Notes: generated by a model from the sequence alone, not told the origin. DNA of 64,000 nt from Psychrobacter sp. UBA3483 (GCF_002377905.1 NZ_DFQS01000019.1:62001-126000), one strand, 5' to 3'; shown: positions 27,111 through 36,769, counted from the first letter of the stretch. A program made the numbers and translations.

Positions 27111-29579
27111 CTATTTAGTTTTGCGCGGTGGCAGACCTGTATGCTGAGTTTGGAAGTTGCCTTTACTGACTTTTTTGTGATTTTTGCTCGATGCGCTTTT
27201 ACCCGAGGTGTTTTTTGCAGCGTTAGGACTATTGTTGCTGCGTTTCACCGAGTCATTACCCAAGCGGCTGTTCTTTTTACGCGCCGATTGATAGCTGTCT
27301 TGCGCCGCGTCGCGACCTTCTAAACTGGCGTTAAATGGCGGGATTAGGCAGCCACGACCTTTACCGATCAAATCCCCACGTCCCATATCTTGCAGCGCTT
27401 TACGCAGCATGACCCAGTTTTTTGGGTCGTGATAGCGCAAGAAAGCTTTATGCAGTTTACGCTGCTTGCCAGATTTGACGATATCCATATCGCCCTCACT
27501 GCGGCTCACCTTATGCAGCGGGTCTTTATGCGTATGGTACATGGTGGTTGCGGTCGCCATCGGACTCGGATAAAACGCCTGAACTTGGTCAGCGCGGTAG
27601 CCATGACTTTTTAGCCACAGCGCAAGATTCATCATATCCTCGTCTCTAGTGCCGGGGTGAGCGGCGATAAAGTACGGAATCAGATACTGCTCTTTACCGG
27701 CCTCTTGGCTGTACTGCTCAAACATGGCTTTGAATTTATCGTAGTTGCCCATGCCAGGTTTCATCATTTTTGACAGTACCGCTTCTTCAGAATGCTCAGG
27801 AGCAATCTTTAGATAACCGCCAACATGATGGCTGACCAATTCTTTGACGTATTCAGGGTCTTTAATCGCTAAGTCATAACGCAAACCTGAAGCAATCAGG
27901 ATTTTTTTCACGCCTTTGATATCACGCGCTTTACGATAGAGCTGGGTCAAATTACTGTGATCGGTAATCAAGTTATCGCAGACGTCAGGATAGACACAAG
28001 ATGGCTTACGGCAGTTCTTTTCAATGGTTTCGTCTTTACAGTTGAGGCGATACATATTGGCGGTCGGACCACCAAGGTCGGAGATGACGCCGGTAAAGTT
28101 TGGCGCCGTATCACGAATCGCTTCGACTTCACGCAAGATAGATTCTTCTGAGCGGTTTTGAATAATACGACCTTCGTGCTCGGTGATTGAACAAAACGTA
28201 CAACCGCCAAAACAGCCACGCATGATATTGACCGAAAATTTAATCATGTCATAAGCAGGGATGCGCGCATCACCATAGCTTGGATGCGGCAGACGCGCGT
28301 ACGGCAAATCAAAAACGTAATCCATCTCTTCGGTTGAGAGTGGAATCGGTGGCGGATTGAGCCAAACGTCAATCGAGGTATGCGAGTTACCAGCGCCGCT
28401 ACTATGACGCTGCACTAAAGCACGCGCGTTACCCGGATTGGTTTCAAGGTGTAATATACGGTTGGCATGCGCGTACAACACTGGGTCAGCTTTGACGTGC
28501 TCATAATCAGGCAGGCGAATGACCGTTTGCTCACGCGGCGGCATTTTAAGTTTATGTTTACGTGCGGTTTGTGGTTTATCAAAGCCACGCATTTGCACTA
28601 CTTGCGTGTCTTCATCAACTTGCTCAGCATTCAATACTTTATTGGTCACGGGTTCGGCGACAAAACCTTGATACTGTTTTGCATATTGGGCTGACATGCC
28701 TGTCATTGCTGATGTAGCTTGTCCAACGGGTGAAGGGCTAGTCTTATCTTGCTCGATCGAACACTGGTCAACGTCTTCCGTCATCACATATGGATTAATA
28801 ATGGGATCAACGCGGCCAACGGTATCGACGTCATTACTGGCAACCTCGGTCATGCCCGCTTGCCAATGGCGACGGGTTGGGGTCAGTAAATACGCTGTAC
28901 CGCGCAAACTGCTCATTTGCTCAAAGGTGTAACCTTTTGATAAGCCATGCACCACATCAACGATGGCACGCTCAGCATTACCGTATAATAAAACATCGGC
29001 GCGGGCATCGATTAAGATACTGCGACGGACTTTATCCGACCAATAATCATAATGGGCGATACGGCGTAAGCTGCCTTCGATGCCGCCCAAAATAATGGGC
29101 ACATCAGGATAAGCTTCGCGGCAGCGCTGGCTATAAACGATGGCCGCGCGGTCAGGGCGTTTGTCAGCCACGTTACCGGGCGAATACGCATCATCGCTAC
29201 GGATTTTACGGTCAGCGGTATAACGGTTAATCATGCTATCCATGTTACCCGCGGTCACGCCATAGGCGTAAACCGGTTTACCAAGCTCCATAAAGGCATC
29301 TTTGCTTTTCCAATCTGGCTGGGCAATGATACCGACGCGAAAGCCTTGAGCTTCTAATAAACGACCGATAATCGCCATACCAAAGCTTGGGTGGTCGACA
29401 TAGGCATCGCCTGAGATGATGATGACATCACAGGCATCCCAGCCAAGCTCATCCATCTCTTTGCGGCTCATTGGCAAATAGGGCGCAGGCTCATAGCAGC
29501 TCGCCCAATGTTTGTCGTAGTCGTAAAGGGGTTTGGTGCCTTGTTTAAAGGCGGTACGGGCGATGGTATCGGCAGACAT
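27111..29579 (-). CDS. ygiQ: YgiQ family radical SAM protein
   Basis: An 822-residue radical S-adenosylmethionine protein of the YgiQ (UPF0313) family. The N-terminal B12-binding-like domain starts with WDACDVIIISGDAYVDHPSFG. The catalytic domain has the iron-sulfur motif CFGGCTFC, followed by ITEHEGRIIQNRSEESI. A further Cys set occurs at CRKPSCVYPDVC. The function is unknown. It is longer than E. coli YgiQ (about 740) because of an insertion near residues 265-340 and a basic Ser/Asn/Lys-rich tail of about 60 residues. The gene is flanked by terminators on both sides, so it is monocistronic. Confidence 0.9.
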   Translation of the reverse strand: MSADTIARTAFKQGTKPLYDYDKHWASCYEPAPYLPMSRKEMDELGWDACDVIIISGDAYVDHPSFGMAIIGRLLEAQGFRVGIIAQPDWKSKDAFMELGKPVYAYGVTAGNMDSMINRYTADRKIRSDDAYSPGNVADKRPDRAAIVYSQRCREAYPDVPIILGGIEGSLRRIAHYDYWSDKVRRSILIDARADVLLYGNAERAIVDVVHGLSKGYTFEQMSSLRGTAYLLTPTRRHWQAGMTEVASNDVDTVGRVDPIINPYVMTEDVDQCSIEQDKTSPSPVGQATSAMTGMSAQYAKQYQGFVAEPVTNKVLNAEQVDEDTQVVQMRGFDKPQTARKHKLKMPPREQTVIRLPDYEHVKADPVLYAHANRILHLETNPGNARALVQRHSSGAGNSHTSIDVWLNPPPIPLSTEEMDYVFDLPYARLPHPSYGDARIPAYDMIKFSVNIMRGCFGGCTFCSITEHEGRIIQNRSEESILREVEAIRDTAPNFTGVISDLGGPTANMYRLNCKDETIEKNCRKPSCVYPDVCDNLITDHSNLTQLYRKARDIKGVKKILIASGLRYDLAIKDPEYVKELVSHHVGGYLKIAPEHSEEAVLSKMMKPGMGNYDKFKAMFEQYSQEAGKEQYLIPYFIAAHPGTRDEDMMNLALWLKSHGYRADQVQAFYPSPMATATTMYHTHKDPLHKVSRSEGDMDIVKSGKQRKLHKAFLRYHDPKNWVMLRKALQDMGRGDLIGKGRGCLIPPFNASLEGRDAAQDSYQSARKKNSRLGNDSVKRSNNSPNAAKNTSGKSASSKNHKKVSKGNFQTQHTGLPPRKTK

Positions 29580-29610
29580 GAGCGGACCTGTTAATTAAAA
29601 AAGTGGCACT

Positions 29611-29646
29611 AAAAAAGCCGTTATCGTTATTTATAAACAACGGCTT
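29611..29646 (-). terminator. Hairpin with T run just upstream of ygiQ
   Basis: AAGCCGTT (29615-29622) and AACGGCTT (29639-29646) pair. On the minus strand the stem is followed by TTTTTT. It may end transcription of the upstream lipoprotein gene, but it is only 32 bases before the ygiQ start, so it could also sit inside the ygiQ leader. Confidence 0.7.
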
Positions 29647-29807
29647 ATTTAAAAGCGCTCATTTTAACATGAATTACGCTCAGGATGTGATAAACGCTGA
29701 TAAAGGATTAACGATAAGTTATTGATAGCGTAAGGTAATATATATAAAAAAGGATTATTAAACGTTAACAACCCTTCTTTGTTTATGTATGAATTAAGCC
29801 AAAAAGT

Positions 29808-30569
29808 TTATTGTTCTAATAGTTGGAAGGGAAAGGTAACGACATCAAAAGCAAGGGCAAAGGGCAGTAACACCAGCTTTTGCGCAGTATTGGCACCGCT
29901 ACGAGACACTTGTTGTTGCTGGCTTTGAGTATAAAAACTGACCGTATAAGGTTTGCTTAAAGCGCGGTAGTTAGATTGAATCAAGCTTAAATTACTCACT
30001 TGTGGATAGATAGCGCCTTTAACAGGCACGCTAAAGCAAAAGCGCTGGGCATTGATGCGTTGGTCGCTGGCTGAAGTACAGTCGCGACCATTATTTTGCA
30101 AAAAGAATTGATAATCTGAGCGCTGGAATTCATCTTTTAACTTGGCATACGACAGTTTCATTTCACCCTGAAAATAGCCATCATTGTTGGGCACATAAAA
30201 ACTCATGTCGTTATCGACGTGAAGGTTCTTTGGCGTCAGATTGCTTAATAAGCCAATCATTTCCGTGCCGCCTTGGGTCAGCACATAGCTGTTCTTTTCA
30301 CCGACGATGACCATGGTGGCGTTGGGCGTTTTTGGCAATGCTTGGGCAGGACGACCAAAAGCCACAATTTGGTCTTCAGATAAGACTTGCTTGCTAGTTT
30401 TGGTGCTGACGTGATTGTCACTTTCTAATAAAGAGCTGGTGGCGCAGCCTGAGCTGGCAAGCAATGCCGCAAGTGATGCGCCTGTTAATAAGGTTTTTGG
30501 GTTTAATAACTTAGATAGGGTCTGAGCATTCTTATTGGTATCACTAGGCGGTATCTTTTTACTTATCAT
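29808..30569 (-). CDS. Hypothetical lipoprotein
   Basis: 253 residues, unrecognised family. A 25-residue polar, basic N-terminus precedes the hydrophobic stretch, ending in lipobox LASSGC with Cys near residue 43, so it is probably a lipoprotein with a long n-region; an internal start is possible. The mature part is all-soluble with predicted strands, two Cys (GRDCTSASD and RFCFSVPV) that could form a disulfide, and a hydrophobic C-terminus KLVLLPFALAFDVVTFPFQL. That ending resembles small secreted proteins of related genera that finish near a PF-x-L motif. AAGGAAG before the ATG supports the start. Confidence 0.75.
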   Translation of the reverse strand: MISKKIPPSDTNKNAQTLSKLLNPKTLLTGASLAALLASSGCATSSLLESDNHVSTKTSKQVLSEDQIVAFGRPAQALPKTPNATMVIVGEKNSYVLTQGGTEMIGLLSNLTPKNLHVDNDMSFYVPNNDGYFQGEMKLSYAKLKDEFQRSDYQFFLQNNGRDCTSASDQRINAQRFCFSVPVKGAIYPQVSNLSLIQSNYRALSKPYTVSFYTQSQQQQVSRSGANTAQKLVLLPFALAFDVVTFPFQLLEQ

Positions 30570-30706
30570 GAGGCTTCCTTGTCTGCTATACGGTTGTTAA
30601 TTTATCTAGCATTTAATGCCAAACATTCGTTGTTATCGTACCTGTTTTACAGACTATTTATCCACTTATATTGATGATAAAAATTGCATGGGCGATGTAG
30701 CTAGTA

Positions 30707-31174
30707 TTAATCGAGCAAAATCTTAGTGCCGCTCTTGGTAAAGTTCATCACAAACTGGCTTTTAAAGCTACGCACATTGTTCTCGTAAGTCAGTAAATTA
30801 CGGGTAAATTCATGATAATCGTTCATGTTTTTGGCATTGACCATCAACATAAAATCCGCATCTCCTGACACTTCATAGCAGCTCATTACTCGCGGCTGAT
30901 CATGCATCAAGCGCTCAAATCGATGTTGCATCGAGGTATTGGAGCGCGACATCTCTATCATGACCACCGCCGTAAGCCCGTAACCGACCTTATTTGGATC
31001 AACGATAGCGACTTGTTTGGTAATCACACCGCTATCTATTAATGCTTGAATACGGCGCTGGGCAGTGGCGATCGAGACATGCACGCGTTCTGCCACCGTT
31101 TTTAACGGCAAAGTCGCATCGTCCTGTAGCAAATTTAAAATCGCTTTATCGGTATCGTCTAAAATATGGTTCAC
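30707..31174 (-). CDS. Lrp/AsnC family transcriptional regulator
   Basis: A 155-residue regulator with an N-terminal winged helix-turn-helix (LDDTDKAILNLLQDD, then VHVSIATAQRRIQALIDSGVI) and a C-terminal ligand-sensing RAM domain that begins near VGYGLTAVVMIEMS. The family binds DNA as dimers, octamers or larger and usually responds to amino acids. It is divergent from a RarD-type permease; local regulation of an adjacent exporter is common for such pairs, but the target and effector are inferred here. Confidence 0.93.
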   Translation of the reverse strand: MNHILDDTDKAILNLLQDDATLPLKTVAERVHVSIATAQRRIQALIDSGVITKQVAIVDPNKVGYGLTAVVMIEMSRSNTSMQHRFERLMHDQPRVMSCYEVSGDADFMLMVNAKNMNDYHEFTRNLLTYENNVRSFKSQFVMNFTKSGTKILLD

Positions 31175-31354
31175 AATAGCGCTTCCCTAGAAAATCACAA
31201 ATATCAATACTTTTATTATAAATATTATTGCTATTAATTCAAATACAAGAAAATAACTAGGTTTCGGCAATAATTAAAGTAAATTTATTCGAATAAATGC
31301 TTATATAGAAATAATTTCTCATAGCAGCTTAGTACAATAGACGTTATTAGTCAA

Positions 31355-31382
31355 AGCTTAGAAACCAGAGCTTAGAAACCAG
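31355..31382. repeat. Tandem 14-base repeat in the lrp-rarD divergent region
   Basis: AGCTTAGAAACCAG occurs twice in direct contact (31355-31368 and 31369-31382), followed by AGC. It lies in the 300-base intergenic space between the two divergent genes, about 90 bases before the permease start. It may be a replication slip or a binding site for the Lrp-type regulator. Confidence 0.6.
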
Positions 31383-31474
31383 AGCACAGCAATCAAAGCT
31401 TGTGAATAACTGAATAAGCAAAATAAAGAAATCGCTAAGCCTTTTAACGTCTATTTATATTTACGGTGCTTATC

Positions 31475-32497
31475 ATGTCGAACCCAACACTATCTAATGT
31501 CTATACTAATATGCTCACAGCTATAGTTTCGCGCTTGCCACTGCCTGCGGTTTGGACGGCTAGTAGCGCGCAGCAGCGTACATTGATAATGGGCGTGGCA
31601 CTGGCGATATTATCGAATCTGTTATTTGGTGTGCTTTATGCCTACAGCAGTTTTTTGGCGCCGTTATCTGGTACGCAAGTCTTTATCTGGCGCATGCTAG
31701 CGATGTGGGCAGCACTGATAGGGTATTTGCTCATTAGTGGGCGTTTAGGTTTACATCTCGATAAATTAAAGGCATTGTGCACGGTAAAGCAATGGGCGTG
31801 GTTATTGTTGCCAACGCCGATATTTCTCAGCCAGTTTTGGCTATTTATGTGGGCGCCAGTTAATGGTCAAGGCGTGCAAACCGCGATGGGTTATTTTCTG
31901 TTCCCACTGATGATGGTGGTGTTTGGCTGCGTCTTATTTGGCGAAAAATTGAGCCGTCTGCAATGGTTGGCGGTTGGCTTTGCCGCTGTCGGCGTCGGTA
32001 GTGAGATTGTACGTACCCAAAGTGTTTCTTGGGCGACGCTTTGGGTCTGCGGTACTTATCCTATTTATTATATTTTACGCCGCCTACAAGGTATCGGCGC
32101 GATTACAGGTTTGCTGGTGGATTTAACCATCTTTGCACCGTTTGCCGTCGCCTATTTATTATTTGTTGCGCCGAGCAGTTTAGGATTGGTTGGCAGCTCT
32201 AGCTTTTTTATCATGATGTTGGCAGGACTTGGCATGCTTAGCGTGCTGGCAATGAAAACCAATGTTGATGCCAGTCAAATGTTACCCGTCAACGTTTACG
32301 GTATGATGAGCTATATAGAGCCGGCATTATTATTTATCTTAGCCATCACTGTCTTGGGCAATCCTTTTGAATCATCGATGATTTATAGCTATGGTTTAAT
32401 TTGGTTAGGAATTATTTGCCTAATTGCACACGGTATCCGTCAATTACGCCACGCTCATAAACAGTCGCAGCTTAATAGAATAGCGCAAACGGTTTGA
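31475..32497 (+). CDS. rarD: RarD-type EamA permease
   Basis: Inner-membrane protein of about 340 residues with ten predicted helices, of the drug/metabolite transporter superfamily. SNLLFGVLYAYSSFLAPLSG, then FIWRMLAMWAALIGYLL and FGEKLSRLQWLAVGFAAVGV, match the RarD branch. The substrate is not known for the family. The first ~45 residues precede the usual family start, so the protein has a polar N-terminal extension. ATG 31475 is preferred over GTG 31466; the ribosome site is weak in either case. It is divergent from the Lrp-like gene. Confidence 0.85.
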   Translation: MSNPTLSNVYTNMLTAIVSRLPLPAVWTASSAQQRTLIMGVALAILSNLLFGVLYAYSSFLAPLSGTQVFIWRMLAMWAALIGYLLISGRLGLHLDKLKALCTVKQWAWLLLPTPIFLSQFWLFMWAPVNGQGVQTAMGYFLFPLMMVVFGCVLFGEKLSRLQWLAVGFAAVGVGSEIVRTQSVSWATLWVCGTYPIYYILRRLQGIGAITGLLVDLTIFAPFAVAYLLFVAPSSLGLVGSSSFFIMMLAGLGMLSVLAMKTNVDASQMLPVNVYGMMSYIEPALLFILAITVLGNPFESSMIYSYGLIWLGIICLIAHGIRQLRHAHKQSQLNRIAQTV

Positions 32498-32540
32498 AAA
32501 TAAATGCCCTAAATGGATTGATTCAACTTATTTGCCAAAT

Positions 32541-32580
32541 AAAAAAGGACGATTCAACAATATGCGGAATCGTCCCTTTT
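32541..32580. terminator. Bidirectional terminator between rarD and smpB
   Basis: AAAAGGACGATTC (32543-32555) pairs with GAATCGTCCCTTTT (32567-32580) with one bulge. A and T runs flank both sides. Confidence 0.8.
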
Positions 32581-32615
32581 GCGTTAGATTAAAATGTATC
32601 ACTTACAACGTTTTT

Positions 32616-33092
32616 TTAATCCAAATGCTGCTTAAAGCCGCGCTGCTTATCACGCTCCCAGTCGCGGTCTTTTAGCGTTTTACGTTTATCGTGCTGTTTT
32701 TTACCGACGGCAAGCGCAATTTGGCATTTCACTAAAGAGTTTTTCCAGTAGCAAGATAACGGCACGCACGCATAGCCTTTTTGATTGACCGCACCCATCA
32801 GTTTTTCAATTTCACGGCGATTGAGCAGCAGCTTACGGGTACGGATGCTATCAGGGCTGACATGCGTTGAGCTTGAAAGCAGCGGCTGAATATGGGCGCC
32901 AAATAAAAATGCCTCATTATTACGAAAGATAATATACGCTTCGGTAATCGTCATTTTGCCGGCGCGAATGGCTTTAACTTCCCAGCCTTGTAACGATAGA
33001 CCTGCCTCAAAGGTTTCTTCAATAAAATACTCGTGACGAGCTTTTTTATTGGCACAGATTTGATTGTCAGGTTTTTTTGATTTTTTTGACAT
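32616..33092 (-). CDS. smpB: SsrA-binding protein SmpB
   Basis: Binds tmRNA and brings it to stalled ribosomes. 158 residues, the usual length. The N-terminus has NKKARHEYFIEETFEAGLSL and GWEVKAIRAG; the C-terminal tail is basic (KKQHDKRKTLKDRDWERDKQR), the part that enters the mRNA channel. The tmRNA gene itself is not in this window. It is divergent from coaD. Confidence 0.97.
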   Translation of the reverse strand: MSKKSKKPDNQICANKKARHEYFIEETFEAGLSLQGWEVKAIRAGKMTITEAYIIFRNNEAFLFGAHIQPLLSSSTHVSPDSIRTRKLLLNRREIEKLMGAVNQKGYACVPLSCYWKNSLVKCQIALAVGKKQHDKRKTLKDRDWERDKQRGFKQHLD

Positions 33093-33379
33093 AATTTCTC
33101 CATAAGGACTTTTATATACATGGTTTGTATAAATTGTCCTTGTCTAACAGTTCCTCATCCTAGCTCTCAAATATAGAGAGTTTTTTATCATGCGGGTTTG
33201 TCCTATCAAGCACGGCAAACCAAAGCATGGCAAAAAGGGATGAGTCGAACCGACTATTGTAGCAAAGCACACAGCGAAAAGGTAAATCGGCTGTTAGGAC
33301 AAATGTAGCAGATAAGTAGGAAGTTTGAGCAAAATTTGCTAGCATATGGGTCATTATCATTAACCATATTAGCCCTGTT

Positions 33380-33889
33380 ATGAGCCCTTCTGCTACTTCT
33401 TCAAAATTGCATACCAAAATTTTATACCCGGGTACCTTTGATCCGATTACCAACGGTCATGTCGACTTGGTTAAACGCGCGGCTAAATTGTTCGATGAGG
33501 TTGTCATCGCCGTGGCCTCTGGTCATCATAAAAAGCCATTATTCGACTTTGAAGAGCGCGTGCATTTGGTCGAGACGGTATTTACGGATTTGCCGCAAGT
33601 GTCGGTGATTGGTTTTGAGGGTTTGCTGGTCGATTTTATGCGCGAAAAAAATGCCACCGCAGTATTACGGGGTCTGCGCGCGATGTCAGACTTTGAATAT
33701 GAGTTTCAGCTGGCCAATATGAACCGCGAGCTTGATGAGAATTTTGAAGCAGTATTCTTAACGCCGTCGCAAAATTACTCGTTTATCTCATCAACGATGA
33801 TTCGTGAAATTGCCAAACTTGGCGGTGATGTGACGAAATTTGTGCCACCTTGCGTCTCAGAAGCTTTTATACAAAAACTCAGCAGCTAA
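33380..33889 (+). CDS. coaD: Phosphopantetheine adenylyltransferase CoaD
   Basis: Adenylates 4'-phosphopantetheine in the next-to-last step of CoA synthesis. 169 residues. The nucleotidyl-transferase motif YPGTFDPITNGH lies at about 16-27 and the second motif NYSFISSTMIRE at about 131-142. The first ten residues are extra and Ser-rich. In many gammaproteobacteria coaD precedes a YfhL-type ferredoxin gene, as here. Confidence 0.96.
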   Translation: MSPSATSSKLHTKILYPGTFDPITNGHVDLVKRAAKLFDEVVIAVASGHHKKPLFDFEERVHLVETVFTDLPQVSVIGFEGLLVDFMREKNATAVLRGLRAMSDFEYEFQLANMNRELDENFEAVFLTPSQNYSFISSTMIREIAKLGGDVTKFVPPCVSEAFIQKLSS

Positions 33890-34010
33890 ATTTAGCTAAA
33901 CGCTTAACAAGCTAAGCTTTAATGATGGGCTGATGGTTTAATGTTAAGTGTAATCGTAAACCACGGACGTACTCATTTTTTATCAACTGCTAGCAAATAA
34001 GGAGCAGTTT

Positions 34011-34259
34011 ATGGCGTTATTAATTACCGATGAATGCATCAATTGTGATGTCTGCGAGCCTGCTTGCCCAAACGAAGCCATCTCAGAGGGCGATGATATC
34101 TATGTTATCGACCCAGATTTATGTACTGAATGCGTCGGTCATTTCGATGAGCCGCAATGCGTGGTCATCTGTCCTGTCGATTGCATCCCTCATGACCCAA
34201 ACCACGTCGAAACCCAAAGCGACTTATTGGCAAAATACAAACGCATTACTGGCAAATAA
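34011..34259 (+). CDS. yfhL: YfhL family 4Fe-4S ferredoxin
   Basis: An 82-residue ferredoxin with two clusters: CINCDVCEPACP and CTECVGHFDEPQCVVICPVDC. The eight-residue insertion between the second and third cysteines of the second cluster is typical of the YfhL/Allochromatium type. GGAGC sits before the ATG. Its stop is only three bases before the bioA start, so translation is probably coupled. Its partner enzyme is not known from this context. Confidence 0.93.
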   Translation: MALLITDECINCDVCEPACPNEAISEGDDIYVIDPDLCTECVGHFDEPQCVVICPVDCIPHDPNHVETQSDLLAKYKRITGK

Positions 34260-34262
34260 AAA

Positions 34263-35600
34263 ATGATGAGATCTGACCCCTCAACGAGCAATCTTTCAAC
34301 CAACGATTTCGACCAACAGCACCTTTGGCATCCTTATGCCAGTTTGCCACCCACCTATCCTAATATCGTTATTGACCATGCCGAAGGGGTTTATATTATC
34401 ACTAACGATGGTACGCGCTTGATTGACGGTATGTCGTCATGGTGGGCAAGTGTGCATGGTTATAATCACCCCAAGTTAAATGCGGCGATGATTGCACAAT
34501 TGGGCAAAATGGCGCATGTGATGTTTGGCGGCTTGACCCATCAGCCCGCGATAGATTTGGGCAAAAAATTGCTTGCTATCGTACCTGCTGGACTCGACGC
34601 GATATTTTATGCTGACAGTGGCAGCATTGCCGTCGAAGTAGCACTAAAAATGGCGCTGCAGTATCAGATTGCTGCCAAGCGTCCGCAAAAGTGCCAGTTT
34701 GCTTCAACGCAGTCAGGCTATTATGGCGACACGTGGCACGCGATGAGTGTGTGCGACCCTGTCAACGGTATGCACAGCCTGTATGGCAACCAGTTACCGA
34801 TGCAGCATTTTGTCCCTGCACCGCCGTTAGGATTTGGGCCTCAGCTAACTCAAACTATACGTGATGAATTAACCGTATTTTTTGCCAAACATAGCCATCA
34901 GCTTGCTGGCTTTATCATCGAACCTATTATTCAAGGCGCAGGTGGTATGCGCTTTTATAGTCCGGAATATCTACAACTATTACGCCAATTGTGTGATGAG
35001 CATGACGTGCTGCTAATTGCTGATGAAATCGCTACTGGTTTTGGTCGTAGTGGCAAGCTGTTTGCTTGCGAGCATGCGGATATTAGCCCTGATATTATGA
35101 CCATTGGTAAAGCGTTGACGGGCGGTTATATGACCTTTGCCGCGACTTTATGTACGCGCCATATTGCCGAGACCATCAGCCAAAGCGAGTATGCTGCACT
35201 CATGCATGGTCCCACTTTTATGGGCAATCCGCTAGCTTGCGCGGTTGCTTGTGCGTCCATTGATTTAATACTGTCTTATGATATCGAAGCGCGTACAGCA
35301 AATATGCAAGCCGTTATGGAACAACGACTCACGCCTGCAGAGACGTTAGATGGAATAGCAGAGGTACGTTGTTTAGGCGCAGTGGCTGTGATTGAATTAG
35401 AGACAGCCGTTGATATGCCAGATTTTCAGTCTTTGCTGATTGACAATGGCATTTGGGTCAGACCGTTTGGCAAATTGGTCTATATTATGCCTCCTTACGT
35501 TATTACTGACGATGAGCTAGGGGATTTATGCCAAGCGCTGCTAACCGTCGTTACTTCGTATTTGCAGCAAGTTCCTGTCACTGATAGAGCTTCGCTATGA
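34263..35600 (+). CDS. bioA: Adenosylmethionine-8-amino-7-oxononanoate aminotransferase
   Basis: BioA makes 7,8-diaminopelargonate in biotin synthesis, using S-adenosylmethionine as amino donor. 445 residues. SSWWASVHGYNHPKLN near the N-terminus and ADEIATGFGRSG carry the substrate and PLP contacts, and the Schiff-base lysine is in IGKALTGGYMTFA. The two adjacent ATGs (34263, 34266) are both possible and there is no clear Shine-Dalgarno, in line with reinitiation from yfhL. It overlaps bioD by four bases. bioB, bioF and bioC are not in the window. Confidence 0.96.
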   Translation: MMRSDPSTSNLSTNDFDQQHLWHPYASLPPTYPNIVIDHAEGVYIITNDGTRLIDGMSSWWASVHGYNHPKLNAAMIAQLGKMAHVMFGGLTHQPAIDLGKKLLAIVPAGLDAIFYADSGSIAVEVALKMALQYQIAAKRPQKCQFASTQSGYYGDTWHAMSVCDPVNGMHSLYGNQLPMQHFVPAPPLGFGPQLTQTIRDELTVFFAKHSHQLAGFIIEPIIQGAGGMRFYSPEYLQLLRQLCDEHDVLLIADEIATGFGRSGKLFACEHADISPDIMTIGKALTGGYMTFAATLCTRHIAETISQSEYAALMHGPTFMGNPLACAVACASIDLILSYDIEARTANMQAVMEQRLTPAETLDGIAEVRCLGAVAVIELETAVDMPDFQSLLIDNGIWVRPFGKLVYIMPPYVITDDELGDLCQALLTVVTSYLQQVPVTDRASL

Positions 35601-36316
35601 GTGTGCTATTTATCTCCGGTATTGATACTGATATTGGTAAAACCTATGCCACAGGCATGATAGCAAAAGCGCTGATGCAGCAAGGGGTTAACGTCATCAC
35701 TCAAAAGCTGGTACAAACAGGCGTTACTGTCAATTCAGCTAGTGGCAAAATGAATATTGCCGATGATATTGTTATTCATCGTCAGTTGATGGGAGTTTCA
35801 TTGCAGCCTTATGATTTGGACTTTACCACGTGTCCTTACCGTTATGAAAAACCCGCATCGCCGCACTTATCTGCCGCGCTTGCTAATGACGTTCTAGACC
35901 CCAAAGTCATTACTAAATCTACGCAGCAATTGCAACAAAGCTGCGACGCGGTGCTGTTAGAAGGCGCAGGCGGCTTGCTGGTGCCCATAACCGAGCGGTT
36001 ATTAACCTTGGATTATATTGCTGAGCAAGGCTATCCAGTTATCTTGGTAACCTCAGGGCGGCTTGGTAGTATCAATCATACCTTGTTGAGTTTGGAAGCA
36101 ATCAAAGCGCGCAGTTTAACGCTGCATAGTGTGATTTATAACCATATTCATGATAGTGCTGCTCAGACAGATGATGAGATTGCCAATAGTACGATTGATT
36201 ATTTAAAAAACTATCTAGCGCGCCATTATCCAGACACCTACTGGCTGCAAATGCCGCAACAGACAAATAGCACTATCGGTAATGATGACTTTGTTTTAAC
36301 GCTAGATTTTATTTAA
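35597..36316 (+). CDS. bioD: Dethiobiotin synthetase
   Basis: BioD closes the ureido ring of dethiobiotin using ATP and CO2. 239 residues. The P-loop is GIDTDIGKTYATG at about 8-20, with LVQTGV and VLLEGAGGLLVPI (the conserved Glu-Gly-Ala-Gly-Gly) further on. It overlaps the end of bioA (ATGA), a classic coupled pair. The product is used by BioB, not encoded here. Confidence 0.95.
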   Translation: MSVLFISGIDTDIGKTYATGMIAKALMQQGVNVITQKLVQTGVTVNSASGKMNIADDIVIHRQLMGVSLQPYDLDFTTCPYRYEKPASPHLSAALANDVLDPKVITKSTQQLQQSCDAVLLEGAGGLLVPITERLLTLDYIAEQGYPVILVTSGRLGSINHTLLSLEAIKARSLTLHSVIYNHIHDSAAQTDDEIANSTIDYLKNYLARHYPDTYWLQMPQQTNSTIGNDDFVLTLDFI

Positions 36317-36392
36317 ACGCTTTTATTTAAATGGTTTTATGACAACAGATAAATAAGCGTAAAACACTTTCCACACCTCATACTAATTTTGC

Positions 36393-36398
36393 TATACT
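36393..36398 (+). promoter_or_regulatory. Likely -10 box of rnpB
   Basis: TATACT lies eight bases before the first base of the predicted RNase P RNA. No good -35 is visible at the right distance, so this is a partial promoter call. Confidence 0.4.
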
Positions 36399-36405
36399 AG
36401 CGCGC

Positions 36406-36769
<364 letters not shown>

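Noticed and set aside
26834..27118. 94-codon open frame on the plus strand
   Set aside because: It runs through a hairpin repeat and the ygiQ terminator and has no ribosome site; chance frame.
33160..33453. 97-codon open frame on the minus strand before coaD
   Set aside because: It overlaps the coaD start and crosses the smpB-coaD promoter region; no family resemblance. A short CTCTC/GAGAG hairpin with T run at 33164-33186 was noted, but it points away from any gene that would need it.
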